From: Crocodylus rhombifer
Taxonomy: Eukaryota; Chordata; Crocodylia; Crocodylidae
NCBI GenBank assembly: GCA_038503035.1
Contig: JAVSML010024626.1
Span: 62,001 to 126,000, forward strand
Direction: 5' to 3'
DNA: 64,000 nucleotides
A program made the translations under genes and the position numbers. Below the pieces are notes generated by a model that was given only the letters and a program-made list of their open reading frames with translations, was not told the origin of the DNA and did no database searches. Positions 47,901 through 56,094 of this stretch are shown piece by piece; the first letter of the stretch is position 1; every line of letters begins with the position of its first letter.

Positions 47901-50900
47901 GGGCCCTGACAACACTGGCACCAGGACACCAGTGCGGGCCCCGTGCTCCTGCTGGCTCCCGCACCTGCTCACTCCCAGTGCCCCCCAGCCCTGCGGTACA
48001 GGCAGGGGGCACTGCACAACTCCAACCCCCTGCTCGCCAGCAGGGAAGTAGCTGGTGCTGAGTGCAGGGAAAAGTGGCCCCTCGCCTGCCCCATAGCTGG
48101 TGCTGCCTTCTGCAGCCACTCGCAGTCCACGCAGGGCTGTCCTGAGCAGGCACAGGCAGTGCCATGTGGGCTGCAAGCAGCTGCTGCATGGGGCACCAGC
48201 CATGGGGTGAGTAAGGGGCCACTTTTCCCCATGCTCAGCACCAGCTTGTAACCCAGCTCCGGGCTCGCCCATCAAGGCCACGCAGAGCAGCAGCAGCTGC
48301 GGCCCTGCCACGTGCCGCGCCGGGCAGCGTTGGCTGCTGCTGCCTGCCCGGAGCACAAGCTGGGCAGCCCACAGACAGCGGTGGGAAACACTGGCCGGCA
48401 CAGCAAGCGGCGGGGCCGCAGCTGCTGTCGCCACACGCAACCCTGACAGGCGAGCCCGCAGCCACATGGGGCCAAGTTGGTAGTCGGGCTGTGTTACAAG
48501 ATGGTGCTGAGCACAGAGTGGGGGAAAAGCAGCCCCTCGCCCGCCCCGTGGCCAGCGCCCCACACTGCAGCCACTCACAGTCCACATACGCAGCTGGAGT
48601 ACTGTGTCCAGTTCTGGGCACCGCACTTCAAGAGGGATGTGGACAACATGGAGAGGGTCCAGAGAAGGGCCACTAGTCAGGAGTCACTATTCCCCCATGC
48701 ACTGCCAGGAGTGACCAGGAATAACGGTCACAAGCTGGCAGAGGGCAGGTTTAGGCTAGATATCAGGAAGCGCTACTTCACGGTCAGGGCAGCTAGGATC
48801 TGGAACCAACTTCCAAGAGAAGTGGTGCTGGCTCCTACCCCGGGGGTTTTTAAGAGGAGGTTGGATGAACATCTTGCTGGGGTCGTTTGACCCCAGTATT
48901 ATTTCCTGCCATGGCGTGGGGTCGGACTAAATGATCTACTCAGGTCCCTTCCGACCCTAAAAACTATGAAACTATGAAACATGGGGTTGCCTGTGTCTGC
49001 TCAGGACAGCCCCACACAAGCTGTGAGCGGCTGCAGCAGGGAGTGCTGGCCATGGGGCGGGGAAGGGCTGCTTTCCTCCACACCAGGAAGGAGCTGGGAA
49101 GGAGCCTGGGGAAAAGTTGAGCTGTTGTGGGAGCCCACCAGGCTTCCCCTGGGTCCTACTGCCCTTGGTTCCTGTCATTTTTTACAGGAACCAAGGGCAG
49201 AGAAATATTAATTTTCTAAATTTTTTAGGGGCTCCGTGGGCTGGATAGAATAGCCTCACAGGCCAGATTCGGCCTGCAGGCTGGATTTTACCCACCCTTG
49301 TACTAATGTCTGAAAATTACTTGGGCCAGATTCTTGTCCACTTATTAGGCACCCAAATGTGACCCTGTTCAACCCTGCTTAAGACCCTGAAAAAAAATCT
49401 AATACATGCAACGGGTAGAATAGGATACGGTCCACAGAGTTTATGGACATACAGTACTGTTATGATAATCTATCACAACCTCCTTATAGTTTCATACTTT
49501 CTAGGGTTGGAAGGGACCTGAGTAGATCATCTAGTCCGACCCCCTACCATGGCAGGAAAGATTACCGGTGTCAAACGACCCCAGCAGGGTGTTCATCTAA
49601 CCTCCTCTTAAAGACCCCCAGGGGTCTTCTCTTGGGGCCAGCACAACTTCTCTTGGGAGTTGGTTCCAGATCCTAGCCGCCCTGACAGTGAAGTAGCGCC
49701 TCCTGATATCTAGCCTAAATCTACCCTCTGCCAGCTCGTGACCGTTATTCCTGGTCACTCCTGGCAGTGCTCGGGGGAACAGGGACTCCCCCAATGCCTG
49801 CTGATCCCCCCTGACTAGTTTGTAACAGGCCACTAGATCCCCCCTCAGCCTTCTCTTGTGGAGGCTGAACAGGTTCAGGTCCCATAGCCTCTCCTCATAG
49901 GGCCTACCCTGCTGCCCCCAATCATGCGAGTGGCCCTCCTCTGGACCCTCTCCATGTTGTCCACATCCCTCTTGAAGTGCGGCGCCCAGAACTGGCATAG
50001 AGGGGGAGGATCACCTCCTTGGACCTGCTTGAGATGTATCTGTGGATGCATGACAAGGTGCGGTTGGCCTTCTTGACTGCATCCCCACACTGCCGGCCCA
50101 TGTTCATCTTGGAGTCAATGATGACCCCAAGATCCTTTTCTGCCTCTGTACTGATGAGAAGGGAGTTCCCCAACCTGTAGGTATGGTGCCGGTTGTTCCT
50201 CCCCAGGTGCATCACTTTGCACTTGTCTGTGTTGAATCCCATCCTGTTCTTATCTGCCCACCCCTGTAACCTGTCTAAGTCTGATTGTAGCCTATTCCTC
50301 CCTTCTAGCGTGCCCACATCCCCCCACATCTTAGTGTCATCAGCAAATTTGAACAGGGTGCTTTTTAGCCCCTCATCCAAGTCACTGATGAAGATGTTGA
50401 ACAGTGCGGGTCTGAGGTCCGAGGCCTGCGGAACCCCACTGCCCACATCCCTTCAGGTTGAAAATGACCCATCCACTATCACTCTCTGGGTGCAGCCCTC
50501 CAGCCAGCTGGTGACCCAGTTGACTACTTAACGCAGGACAAAGATCCTTGACTAGTCATTTCTGTCATAAACCTCCATCAAAAGCACATAATGTCTCAGT
50601 GTGATGAAACATGCAAGCTACACATAAAATAGATAGTGTAGTGTGAAAAATGATGGAATAGTGTGCTTGAACATCATGAATTTGGGCATGGCTGCATTAT
50701 TCAAAAATGACGAAGCCATTAATGAGTTAAACCTGCAGTCCCAGACAAGTGCTTGTTAATCTTTTACCACTCTGAATCACTGTGTATTCCTCATAAGAAA
50801 TAAGCTTTATATATTTAAAGACCCTTTTGTGCAAGGCCCAACTTATTTGCACATTCTTCCACTGGTCAAGCCCTGCTTCCTTGGTATTATAAGTGTAATT

Positions 50901-53204
50901 ATACTGCTCTTTAACAAAGAGAAAAATTCAAAATAGCAAAATGTAAGTTAATTTACTTTTCTTCAGACAATAATTTTCCATCTAATAGGTGGAACAGTAT
51001 CTGAAACAGACCCTTAGGGTCTGGCCTTTTAGTATTTAGGACCCCTTTACACATTACATGTATTACGCAATTACCTAGTTAATTGTGCGATTAATTTTGA
51101 ATGGCTACATATGCAAATTAACTGTGGCACCTTATAAAAGTCCAACCAGCTATAAAGTTACATATGGAAAATGTGTAATAACTTTATAGCTGGTTTCTAT
51201 CCAGCTTTAATTTGCACATGCAGCCTGTGCCCCTGTGGCTGGGAGCTCCAGGAGCTGATCAGCACTCCAAGCCACAGGGGCCCATGTGCACCCCGGACCC
51301 TGGAAGCTCCCAGCTGATGGTGGCCACCAGCTGTGAGGGCGCTTCCACAGCTGAGAGATTGCAGCAGCTGTATCTCCCAGCCCCAGGGATGTGTGGCCTC
51401 TAAGGCTAGAAGCCCCATCAGCTGAGGGGGCTTCTGGCCACAGGAACTTGCTTTTTGCTGGTGTATGGAAAACCCAGAATTGCCCCTGCACTGGCAATAA
51501 AGCATGAGGGTATCTGATTTAAAATTGTTTGGGTTATGCATTAAATCCCATCATGCCTTTACCTACACATGCAGAGGGGGGCCTTAAAAGTGCTCTATGC
51601 CAGACAAAGCCCCATTGGAGAAGCACTCCTGACTGCTAAACTTCCCTTCTGCACTACAATATTTCTTTTATTTTCAGTCCTGAAGGTTTGTAAAATTATG
51701 GATATTACATCTGCTATATGAATAAAACCCATCCCAGATCTCAGACCAGTACAGTCTGGAGGCTGGATTAAGACGATATACACATGGATTATAATAAATA
51801 ATGGCTTGCTAAAAATTTAGAAACTTTATGGCTAGACTCCCTGCAGTGATTTGTCCTAGGCATTTTTGTAAGTCTAAGAATGAGACCCTCTTTTGTCAAA
51901 ATTCATCAATGGCCATTTTTTAAATACACGGGGAGAAAGGGTGACAAATACCTTGAAGGGAACCTTAAGCTTGCAGTGGGGTAAGAGAAAACAAAAATTA
52001 GGAAGTGCCCAAGTTATATTCTACATATGCTATGGGAGAACATGGAAAGGAATTTGGAGAAAGAAGGAAAAGCAAATCATAAATGTTTATAAAATCTGTG
52101 ACTTTTCCCAAAATTTCCCCTGATAAATGTGTTCTATAGGAGATATTACTGAGAATATTATCTCAGAAAAAGCTGGTCCCTTAAAAAAGTGAATATAGGG
52201 ACAGTACTATCTTACTGTGGAGTAAGTAACTGCTGAAACTCATGTGTGGAAAGTGACAGGGGCTGGCTGGGCACAAGGGTGCTAAAGTGTGGGGGCTGTC
52301 TGATGACTAGCCACACAGTTCTGCAGGTTCTTCACCTTTGTACCCCAGTCAGCCCCACCACCACCCAGAGCCTAGGGCTAGCCCCTGACACACCCTGCCA
52401 GCCTGGGGCTGCTCTGCCCCAGCTCAAAGCGTTGCTGTCCTGGGTGCACATGCAGACAATGCGCCCAAGAGCAGTGTACGCTAGCTCAAAGTGCTCTGGA
52501 GCATATTGTGTCACATAAATTGTATGTGTAGATGTACCCACTGTGTGTAAATTTAAGCTTATGTGCACCTCTTTGCAAGGCCAGGACTTTATTTTAAATC
52601 AAATCTGTTTTAAGACTCAGCAGCAGTTTTTAGGCAAAACAGCTACTTCATAGACAAGATGCAATTCTAAGATTCAAATGTGTACATGTACTCAGGTCCG
52701 CATCCAACCCCACGCATTGTACAGATTCAAGGTTGCTTCTGGGTCATTATCAGGTTGCTTATTCAGTGGCAAGAAAATTTAGGTTAACTTTAAATTAAAG
52801 GTTCATAACAAGCAAACCTTTGTATGTGTATTACAAAAATATCAAATAATTTTTAACAGTTGGACACATTTCACTCCTTGTTCATGAACTTTCTTACATT
52901 CAGATTACAATTTTCTTTAATTTATCCATTCTTCAAAGTGAATCATAAATAGTTTGTTCTAATAAATCTTGGGCTATAATTTACCGGGGGAAGAGCAATT
53001 AATTCTAATTTCAGGTTCTGTGCTGTTTTTATGTGATACAAATTTCACACGTTATTTTCCTAGTATCTGTTGGAATAAAAACAATTTGCAGAATAGGTAT
53101 CTAGTATAAATATTTATGGTCATAAACATTACTGTTTGTTTATATTTGATGTTTCATAGAACATCCCTGCCAATAAACTCATTTGGTAGAATAATTACAG
53201 CAGG

Positions 53205-53260
<56 letters not shown>

Positions 53261-54373
53261 TCCGCACACACTTCAGTGAATATCCACGGAAAACGTCTTC
53301 CACTGTTCAACCAAACACTGTTCTGTTTACCATTAGGCTCACAATTTACATGTTAGGAATTTTTGCAACAATTTCTGCAGAGTTTAACTCCTGGTAATTT
53401 TTGAAAGCTACCATACAGAAGCAATGTAAAAGTGAGAAAGCTTAATACTCACTGAACTTCAAAGTTAAGTCTTATTTTTCACCTTGAAACGTTATGGCTT
53501 GAAAAAATAATTTTGTTATTTTGTTAGTTTTTGCTATTTTGTTTAAGTTTGTTTAAGGATTAAACACACTAATTATTCCCATATGGGTCAATAACTCCTA
53601 TTACCATTAATAGGAAGTACACATATGCATCCAAAGGAAGATTAACCCTTAGTCTCAGAATTCCCTGGCTTTTAGGTGGAACCAAACTATAAGCCTTATT
53701 TAGAGATTTAAATGTATTCAATATTTACGGCATATCTACTTACTGGCCTGGATTTCTCAATTACATTTGATAAATATTATTGTAATTCCAGTAACTAGGA
53801 TAAAAGTGAGGATGATAGTGACCTTTACATATTAAAATATAATTAGTATGACAGCACAGGGTATTATAATCATAGGTGGCTGCAAAAAACAATAGCTAAG
53901 ATTTTCAGAAATATGGATCTAAAATTAAGCTCTTAAATCCTTACAAAGCAACATGAGTGGCTAGATTTTCAAAACTGCTAAGCACTCAGCACGTCCTATT
54001 GTCTACAACAGGGATGCCAGAACTTTTACTTCAGAACATCAGAACTTTTAAAAGTATGGCTAGTTATTTTGGTGCCTTTGTAAGGAATTAAGGGTTGGGA
54101 TTTCCAAAAGGGAATTCACTGGGAGTTGGGTCCCTATATCCCCTAAGTTCTTTAAAAGTCCCACCCAAGAGCCATTTTTGAGAATCTATGCACCTTTCCA
54201 CCTTTTAAACACAGGTCCACAATTCAGATAAAGCCCACTTCAAAGGTTTATATTAAATCATTATGTACATAAGATAGCAACCAAACAATTAAGAGACTTA
54301 CAGCTAAATGCAAAGGGCTTTTAGTAGCTGCTGAGTCCGACTCCTCCAACATATGGTTGTTTTTTTCCAGCAG
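20716..54373 (-). CDS. ANKRD44: ANKRD44, protein phosphatase 6 ankyrin-repeat subunit, 3' part (12 coding exons)
   Basis: ANKRD44 is a cytoplasmic ankyrin-repeat protein, known as a putative regulatory (scaffold) subunit of protein phosphatase 6 and a paralogue of ANKRD28 and ANKRD52. The exons here encode the last 509 residues. They hold about thirteen ankyrin repeats of the form TPLHxAxxxGHxxCxxxLL, then a C-terminal tail ending NDSDSETF. I distinguish it from ANKRD28 by the tail ([24 protein letters not shown]); ANKRD28 as I recall it ends NDSDSETY with a different tail. Exons: 54302-54373, 47170-47371, 40921-40999, 38943-39060, 37582-37798, 36783-36870, 31276-31359, 29845-29990, 28838-28920, 27541-27623, 25245-25336, 20716-20981. 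All have AG acceptors and GT donors, and the phases agree at every junction. Earlier exons (about 550 residues) lie beyond the right edge. Confidence 0.95.
20982..25244 (-). other. ANKRD44 intron before the long terminal exon
   Basis: This intron of about 4.3 kb holds a foldback repeat at 22026-23070. The rest is AT-rich with no recognised feature. Confidence 0.6.
22026..23070. mobile_element. Two-part foldback (inverted-repeat) element
   Basis: The outer arms are inverted copies. The left has gaagtgcagc, gcaccatgagctaga and acattagctgttg (22033-22120); the right carries the complements near 23047-22960 (gaagtgcagc, gcaccatgaattaga, atattagctgttg on the minus strand). Inside are two hairpins built from one GC-rich motif, gagaaggcaggaaagggagg followed by tctggggtttccccag. 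One spans about 22200-22400 and the other about 22638-22850. It looks like two tandem or nested copies of a nonautonomous foldback transposon. The many open frames here are artefacts. Confidence 0.65.
25245..25336 (-). CDS. ANKRD44: ANKRD44 window exon 11 (92 nt)
   Basis: The acceptor is GTTTTGTAG before 25336 and the donor GTAAGT after 25245. It encodes [20 protein letters not shown] then [10 protein letters not shown], and ends in phase 1 (g). Both candidate last exons, 20716-20981 and 19478-19536, accept this phase, so this exon is the branch point for the two C-termini. Confidence 0.95.
25337..27540 (-). other. ANKRD44 intron, no recognised repeat
   Basis: The sequence is largely unique-looking and AT-rich. 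I found no further ankyrin-coding segment on the minus strand. Confidence 0.5.
27541..27623 (-). CDS. ANKRD44: ANKRD44 window exon 10 (83 nt)
   Basis: The acceptor is TTAATATCAG before 27623 and the donor GTAAGT after 27541. It encodes [20 protein letters not shown] and AKNNALQ, and ends in phase 2 (ac), completed as Thr. It forms the second half of one repeat and leads into the last full one. Confidence 0.95.
27624..28837 (-). other. ANKRD44 intron with a small tandem duplication
   Basis: At 28301-28338 a 19-bp unit (gcccactgtagttattaaa) is duplicated in tandem with one mismatch. Otherwise I recognise nothing. Confidence 0.5.
28838..28920 (-). CDS. ANKRD44: ANKRD44 window exon 9 (83 nt)
   Basis: The acceptor is CTGTATTTCAG before 28920 and the donor GTATGT after 28838. 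It encodes (D)[20 protein letters not shown] then LHLASSK. The family usually reads LACSKGHEKC here, so this copy has Ser in place of Cys. The donor GTATGT is weaker than the GTAAGT used by most other exons of this gene. Confidence 0.92.
28921..29844 (-). other. ANKRD44 intron, no recognised feature
   Basis: I see no exon or repeat that can be supported. Confidence 0.5.
29845..29990 (-). CDS. ANKRD44: ANKRD44 window exon 8 (146 nt)
   Basis: The acceptor is CTCATTTTAG before 29990 and the donor GTAAGT after 29845. It completes Arg, then encodes [33 protein letters not shown] and [15 protein letters not shown], and ends in phase 1 (g), completed as Asp by the next exon. It gives one complete repeat and most of the next. 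Confidence 0.96.
29991..31275 (-). other. ANKRD44 intron with a 5S-like fragment
   Basis: Apart from the 5S-rRNA-like fragment at 30370-30460, the sequence is AT-rich and featureless to me. Confidence 0.5.
30370..30460 (-). pseudogene. 5S rRNA-like pseudogene or 5S-derived SINE head
   Basis: Read from 30460 on the minus strand, the sequence begins gcctatggcc, continues through cttatctcagaagctaagca and then ggtctggctagtacctggg. This follows vertebrate 5S rRNA (gcctacggcc, tgatctcggaagctaagcag, cctggttagtac) over about 80-90 nt with many substitutions. The internal promoter box A (agctaagcag) is intact. The 3' part is diverged or absent, so it is not a functional 5S gene. A 5S-headed SINE (SINE3/AmnSINE type) is the main alternative. 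Confidence 0.6.
31276..31359 (-). CDS. ANKRD44: ANKRD44 window exon 7 (84 nt)
   Basis: The acceptor is CTTCATAG before 31359, with a T-rich tract upstream, and the donor is GTAAGA after 31276. It encodes [20 protein letters not shown] then NCKDDKG and part of Arg. This is the second half of an ankyrin repeat whose usual Gly-His is replaced by Asp-His, as in the family. Confidence 0.94.
33407..33426 (+). repeat. (GGGA)n simple repeat, G-quadruplex motif
   Basis: Four or more GGG runs separated by single A bases, inside the hAT element. It satisfies the simple G-quadruplex pattern on the plus strand. Confidence 0.8.
34085..35222 (+). mobile_element. CR1 LINE, sense, with internal deletion and an inverted patch
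   Basis: The translated plus strand shows RT-domain pieces [38 protein letters not shown] and [18 protein letters not shown], then a jump to [22 protein letters not shown] and the C-terminal [10 protein letters not shown]. Compared with the copy at 57755-59215, about 670 nt between RT blocks are missing. In their place is a short segment (about 34690-34722) equal to the antisense of another CR1 subfamily's 3' end. It is the innermost element of the nest. Confidence 0.8.
35731..35925. repeat. GC-rich minisatellite-like repeat
   Basis: A unit resembling catctgcgggtggtcccc + cttgccactcacc recurs about four times (near 35733, 35794, 35861 and 35901) with spacings of about 40-67 bp and variable sequence. 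It lies in an ANKRD44 intron. Confidence 0.55.
36783..36870 (-). CDS. ANKRD44: ANKRD44 window exon 6 (88 nt)
   Basis: The acceptor is TCTCTTATAG before 36870 and the donor GTAAGT after 36783. Phase 1 at entry gives Gly (g|gt), then [20 protein letters not shown] and SFSPLHCA. The exon ends in phase 2 (gt), completed as Val by the next exon. Confidence 0.94.
36871..37581 (-). other. ANKRD44 intron, no recognised feature
   Basis: AT-rich, no repeat or exon recognised. Confidence 0.5.
37582..37798 (-). CDS. ANKRD44: ANKRD44 window exon 5 (217 nt)
   Basis: This is the longest internal exon here (72 codons plus 1 nt). The acceptor is GTTTTCAG before 37798 and the donor GTAAGC after 37582. It encodes [20 protein letters not shown], then [20 protein letters not shown], an acidic insert ([12 protein letters not shown]) and [10 protein letters not shown]. 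The unusual [16 protein letters not shown] helix is a fixed feature of this protein family. Confidence 0.96.
37799..38942 (-). other. ANKRD44 intron, no recognised feature
   Basis: AT-rich, no repeat or exon recognised. Confidence 0.5.
38943..39060 (-). CDS. ANKRD44: ANKRD44 window exon 4 (118 nt)
   Basis: The acceptor is GTTTTCCAG before 39060 and the donor GTAACT after 38943. It completes Gln from exon 3, then reads [20 protein letters not shown], one full ankyrin repeat with a connecting loop, and GCTALHRG, the start of the next. It ends on a codon boundary. Confidence 0.94.
39061..40920 (-). other. ANKRD44 intron with a hAT MITE
   Basis: It contains the hAT MITE at 40413-40865 and a 17-bp tandem duplication at 39511-39544 (gagttgatctacagagt twice, identical). 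Otherwise I recognise nothing. Confidence 0.55.
40413..40865. mobile_element. hAT MITE with perfect 8-bp duplication
   Basis: Identical tgctatgc copies at 40405-40412 and 40866-40873 bound a 453-bp element. Its ends, cagaggtgctcaac and gttgaacactactg, are inverted repeats (11 of 14 matching). The right end stops 47 bp short of the ANKRD44 exon at 40921-40999, on the donor side. Confidence 0.85.
40921..40999 (-). CDS. ANKRD44: ANKRD44 window exon 3 (79 nt)
   Basis: The acceptor is CTTTCTAG before 40999 and the donor GTAAGT after 40921. The first two bases complete a Val codon (g|tc) with exon 2 and the last two start a Gln codon. It encodes [20 protein letters not shown] then TDAKG. The inter-repeat segment ([11 protein letters not shown]) looks a few residues shorter than the human version I recall. 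An acceptor shift could explain this, but no alternative site is obvious. Confidence 0.93.
41908..43002. mobile_element. Harbinger-like MITE with internal minisatellite
   Basis: The left end gggcacatctacatgtgc and the inverted right end gtgtagacacaccc are partner TIRs. The trinucleotide agt flanks both sides (41905-41907 and 43003-43005), consistent with a 3-bp duplication. Near the ends there are further subterminal inverted segments (cagtaattggctct and similar). Crocodilian 'Chompy' MITEs have this general type of end, as far as I recall. Confidence 0.55.
42289..42640. repeat. Minisatellite, unit about 50-61 bp, about 7 copies
   Basis: Unit starts (ctgggagatccttatctccc and variants such as ctggtggatgcttctctccc) recur near 42289, 42345, 42395, 42446, 42495, 42556 and 42606. 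Each unit continues with a form of agcccaagccctgcagtcac. It is wholly inside the MITE. Confidence 0.7.
45444..45725 (-). mobile_element. CR1 LINE 3'-end fragment
   Basis: The plus strand reads cacagggttggaagggacct, agttcaacctcctgccaaga, cctccaggaaaagagattcc and tgttccacagtcttgg. These are the standard landmarks of an antisense CR1 3' end, of an older subfamily than the copies at 48590 and 57755. Confidence 0.8.
47170..47371 (-). CDS. ANKRD44: ANKRD44 window exon 2 (202 nt)
   Basis: The acceptor is ATATCTAG before 47371 and the donor GTGAAT after 47170; the exon ends in phase 1. It encodes the second half of one repeat ([14 protein letters not shown]), a full repeat ([20 protein letters not shown]) and the start of the next (KRTPLHAS). 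The conserved [12 protein letters not shown] segment is characteristic of the ANKRD28/44/52 family. Confidence 0.95.
47605..49300. mobile_element. hAT element with perfect duplication, containing a CR1
   Basis: Identical tactaatg copies at 47597-47604 and 49301-49308 flank it. The ends are cagaggcaggcaattatt and attttacccacccttg. The GC-rich interior repeats a block (ctgctcaggacagcc, ggcagccactcacagtccac) in direct and inverted orientation. A CR1 copy (about 48590-48985) is inserted inside. Open frames in it are not recognised as transposase. Confidence 0.85.
48590..48985 (+). mobile_element. CR1 LINE 3' fragment inside a hAT
   Basis: The translated plus strand reads [28 protein letters not shown], then after an internal deletion [20 protein letters not shown] and [13 protein letters not shown]. 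It ends in (ctatgaaa)n near 48965-48980, the typical CR1 3' microsatellite. Confidence 0.88.
49483..50525 (-). mobile_element. CR1 LINE, antisense, about 1 kb, frameshifted
   Basis: The minus strand encodes parts of CR1 ORF2. These include [20 protein letters not shown], the YxDD-type block as [11 protein letters not shown], then [20 protein letters not shown], and in another frame [20 protein letters not shown]. Relative to the copy at 57755-59215 a small deletion near 49995-49998 shifts the frame, and the copy is 5'-truncated at about 50525. It is dead. Confidence 0.9.
51045..51585. mobile_element. MITE-like element with an internal perfect stem-loop
   Basis: The ends cccctttacacattacatg and catgcagaggggggcc with tctac-type subterminal sequence suggest the same MITE superfamily as 41908-43002. 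Inside, a 17-bp arm at 51144-51160 has its perfect inverted copy at 51179-51195 with an 18-nt loop. Confidence 0.45.
52200..52545. mobile_element. Possible MITE fragment
   Basis: It ends tgtgtagatgtacccactgt near 52545, a Harbinger-like terminal sequence similar to the right end at 43002. The left end is not clear. Confidence 0.3.
53206..53258. repeat. (AC)n microsatellite, about 26 units
   Basis: A perfect run of AC dinucleotides, in an ANKRD44 intron. A tract of this length is expected to vary in length between individuals. Confidence 0.98.
54302..54373 (-). CDS. ANKRD44: ANKRD44 window exon 1 (72 nt)
   Basis: The acceptor is CCCTTTTAG before 54373 and the donor GTAAGT after 54302. It encodes 24 whole codons, LLEKNN...[15 protein letters not shown]: the end of one ankyrin repeat, an acidic/serine linker, and the first half of the next repeat. 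It begins and ends on codon boundaries, so skipping would keep frame. It joins window exon 2 to give PLHLA|AYNGHH. Confidence 0.93.
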
Positions 54374-54585
54374 CTAAAAGGGAAAAAAAAAAAGAAAACT
54401 TTTAAAACATCTTTGTAAATCCTAACCACTGTAGTGCTGTGTGTGTAAGAGCAACCTAAATCAAACTAAGTGAAATAAGATTCAATTTGTAAAACGAGAT
54501 TTGGGTAATGTTAGGCGAGAGAGAGCAGTATAAAAATATTTGTCAGGTCTATTATAAAGCAACTAAATACCAGGAACAACTAGGA

Positions 54586-55104
54586 CAGAAGTATCAAACA
54601 TATAGCCTGGGGACCATATCCAGCCCATGGAGCCCTGTGTTCCAACCCACAGGTCATGGACCAACCCTGTGCACAACATGCAGCCTGCAGAGCTGGTCTA
54701 GTACACTGCAAGCGCTGCACACAGTGCAGGAGATTAGCCTGAGACATGTACTGCATGTGGTGCCCATGCTGGACTGGCCCTGAGTGCTGGCTCCAGGGCT
54801 GGTTTGGATCTAGCTCTGCTCCAGGGCTCATGTTGCATGTGGCACAGGGGCTGGCACAGGGAGCCCCCATGTGCTGGCTCTGGCACTCATGGACAGCCTA
54901 CAGCCAGAGTAGGGCCAGCATGTGCTGTACTCAACATATGGGGCTGGACCAGCCACACGTGTTGTACATGGCCCAGGGGGCCAGCATGGGGTGGGTGCTA
55001 CATGTGGTGCACAGCCAGATCAGCCCTGCATGCTCATTCCAGCGTGTGACCCTGGTTTGGTTTGTAGACTGCCACAGTGAAGCAAGATGAGTTTGCCACT
55101 GCTG
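54586..55104. mobile_element. hAT MITE
   Basis: It starts cagaagtatcaaacatatag and ends gtttgccactgctg, which are diverged inverted copies of hAT-type termini. The interior repeats a tgggcc/catgttgt-type GC-rich motif. No clean target duplication remains. It lies about 210 bp upstream of the ANKRD44 exon at 54302-54373. Confidence 0.55.
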
Positions 55105-56094
55105 GAGTAGAGAATTTAGAATGGTAATATTCAACAGCACCCTACTACAAGGATAGAGCTGAAACCCCTCTAAGAAACCTATTTCTGTACAAGAGGCTTT
55201 TCAGTGCTCTGCATTCAGAATACTCCACTGTATATAAAACAGATACTATTTTATAGTGAACAATTACGTAAAACACATGCAAGAGCTAAATTCAAATCTG
55301 GTTCCAACTGATATCCAGATTTCCAACGACTTCAGTGGTGGCATGTTTGAACCTGTTTTGCTGTTGAGTGAATATGCATAGAATCAACTTGCAGGGATGT
55401 ACTGGTTATTGGTTTTGGTTTTCTTAAAAATATTTGGATGCATGCAAAGCCTCATATGCAGCTAGAGCACAAAGGTCTGCATGTGAGAATTTGTAGTTTT
55501 TTTATCACCTGGCAATGACCTCTTGTACTAAATTCCTGTCGTAGTTTGATTTTTTCTCAAAGTGAGAGTGGATAACTTCCATTTTCAATAACTAGCACAC
55601 AGAAAATAATGCTTTCTTAGCTGTTTTTCCTTCATCAATATTTACAAAAGGTTTTAATAAGTCATGAATAACTTCTTGACTTGACTGCCTTCCCAAAATA
55701 TTTTTTTTTCAAATTATTCTCCACAATTAAGTTAAAATTCATTTAACCCCCACCTTGGACATCGTTGCCTTCAGAACAGTCCTACTGAGATCAGAGGAAC
55801 CGTCTGTGTAGAAAGACTACAAAACCCTGAGTCCAAATTATAAATTATAATTGTAATAAGACTAATACATATATGATTCATTTGTATATATCAAAGCAGG
55901 AATTACCTCTATAATGACAATCATCCAAAACACAGCACACCCTCAGCATTTACACACATGCCAAGGACAGCACATCCAACAAAAGCGTGAACATTTATAT
56001 AGCATCTCCCCATCCACAAGAACACCAAAGGCCTTTATAGACTTGCCAATTAGGATAATCTCATTCACCATCTGGATGGATTAGATAGGTTATC

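Larger units (their letters stand above)
47372..54301 (-). other. Large ANKRD44 intron with several transposons
   Basis: This 6.9-kb intron contains the hAT at 47605-49300, a CR1 at 49483-50525, MITE-like sequence at 51045-51585 and 52200-52545, and an (AC)n tract at 53206-53258. No extra exon is seen. Confidence 0.6.

Noticed and set aside
47623..48626. 271-codon Cys/Trp-rich frame on the minus strand
   Set aside because: It sits inside a hAT element, starts within a CR1 insertion, and has overlapping frames of similar length on the other strand. No transposase or host domain is recognised.
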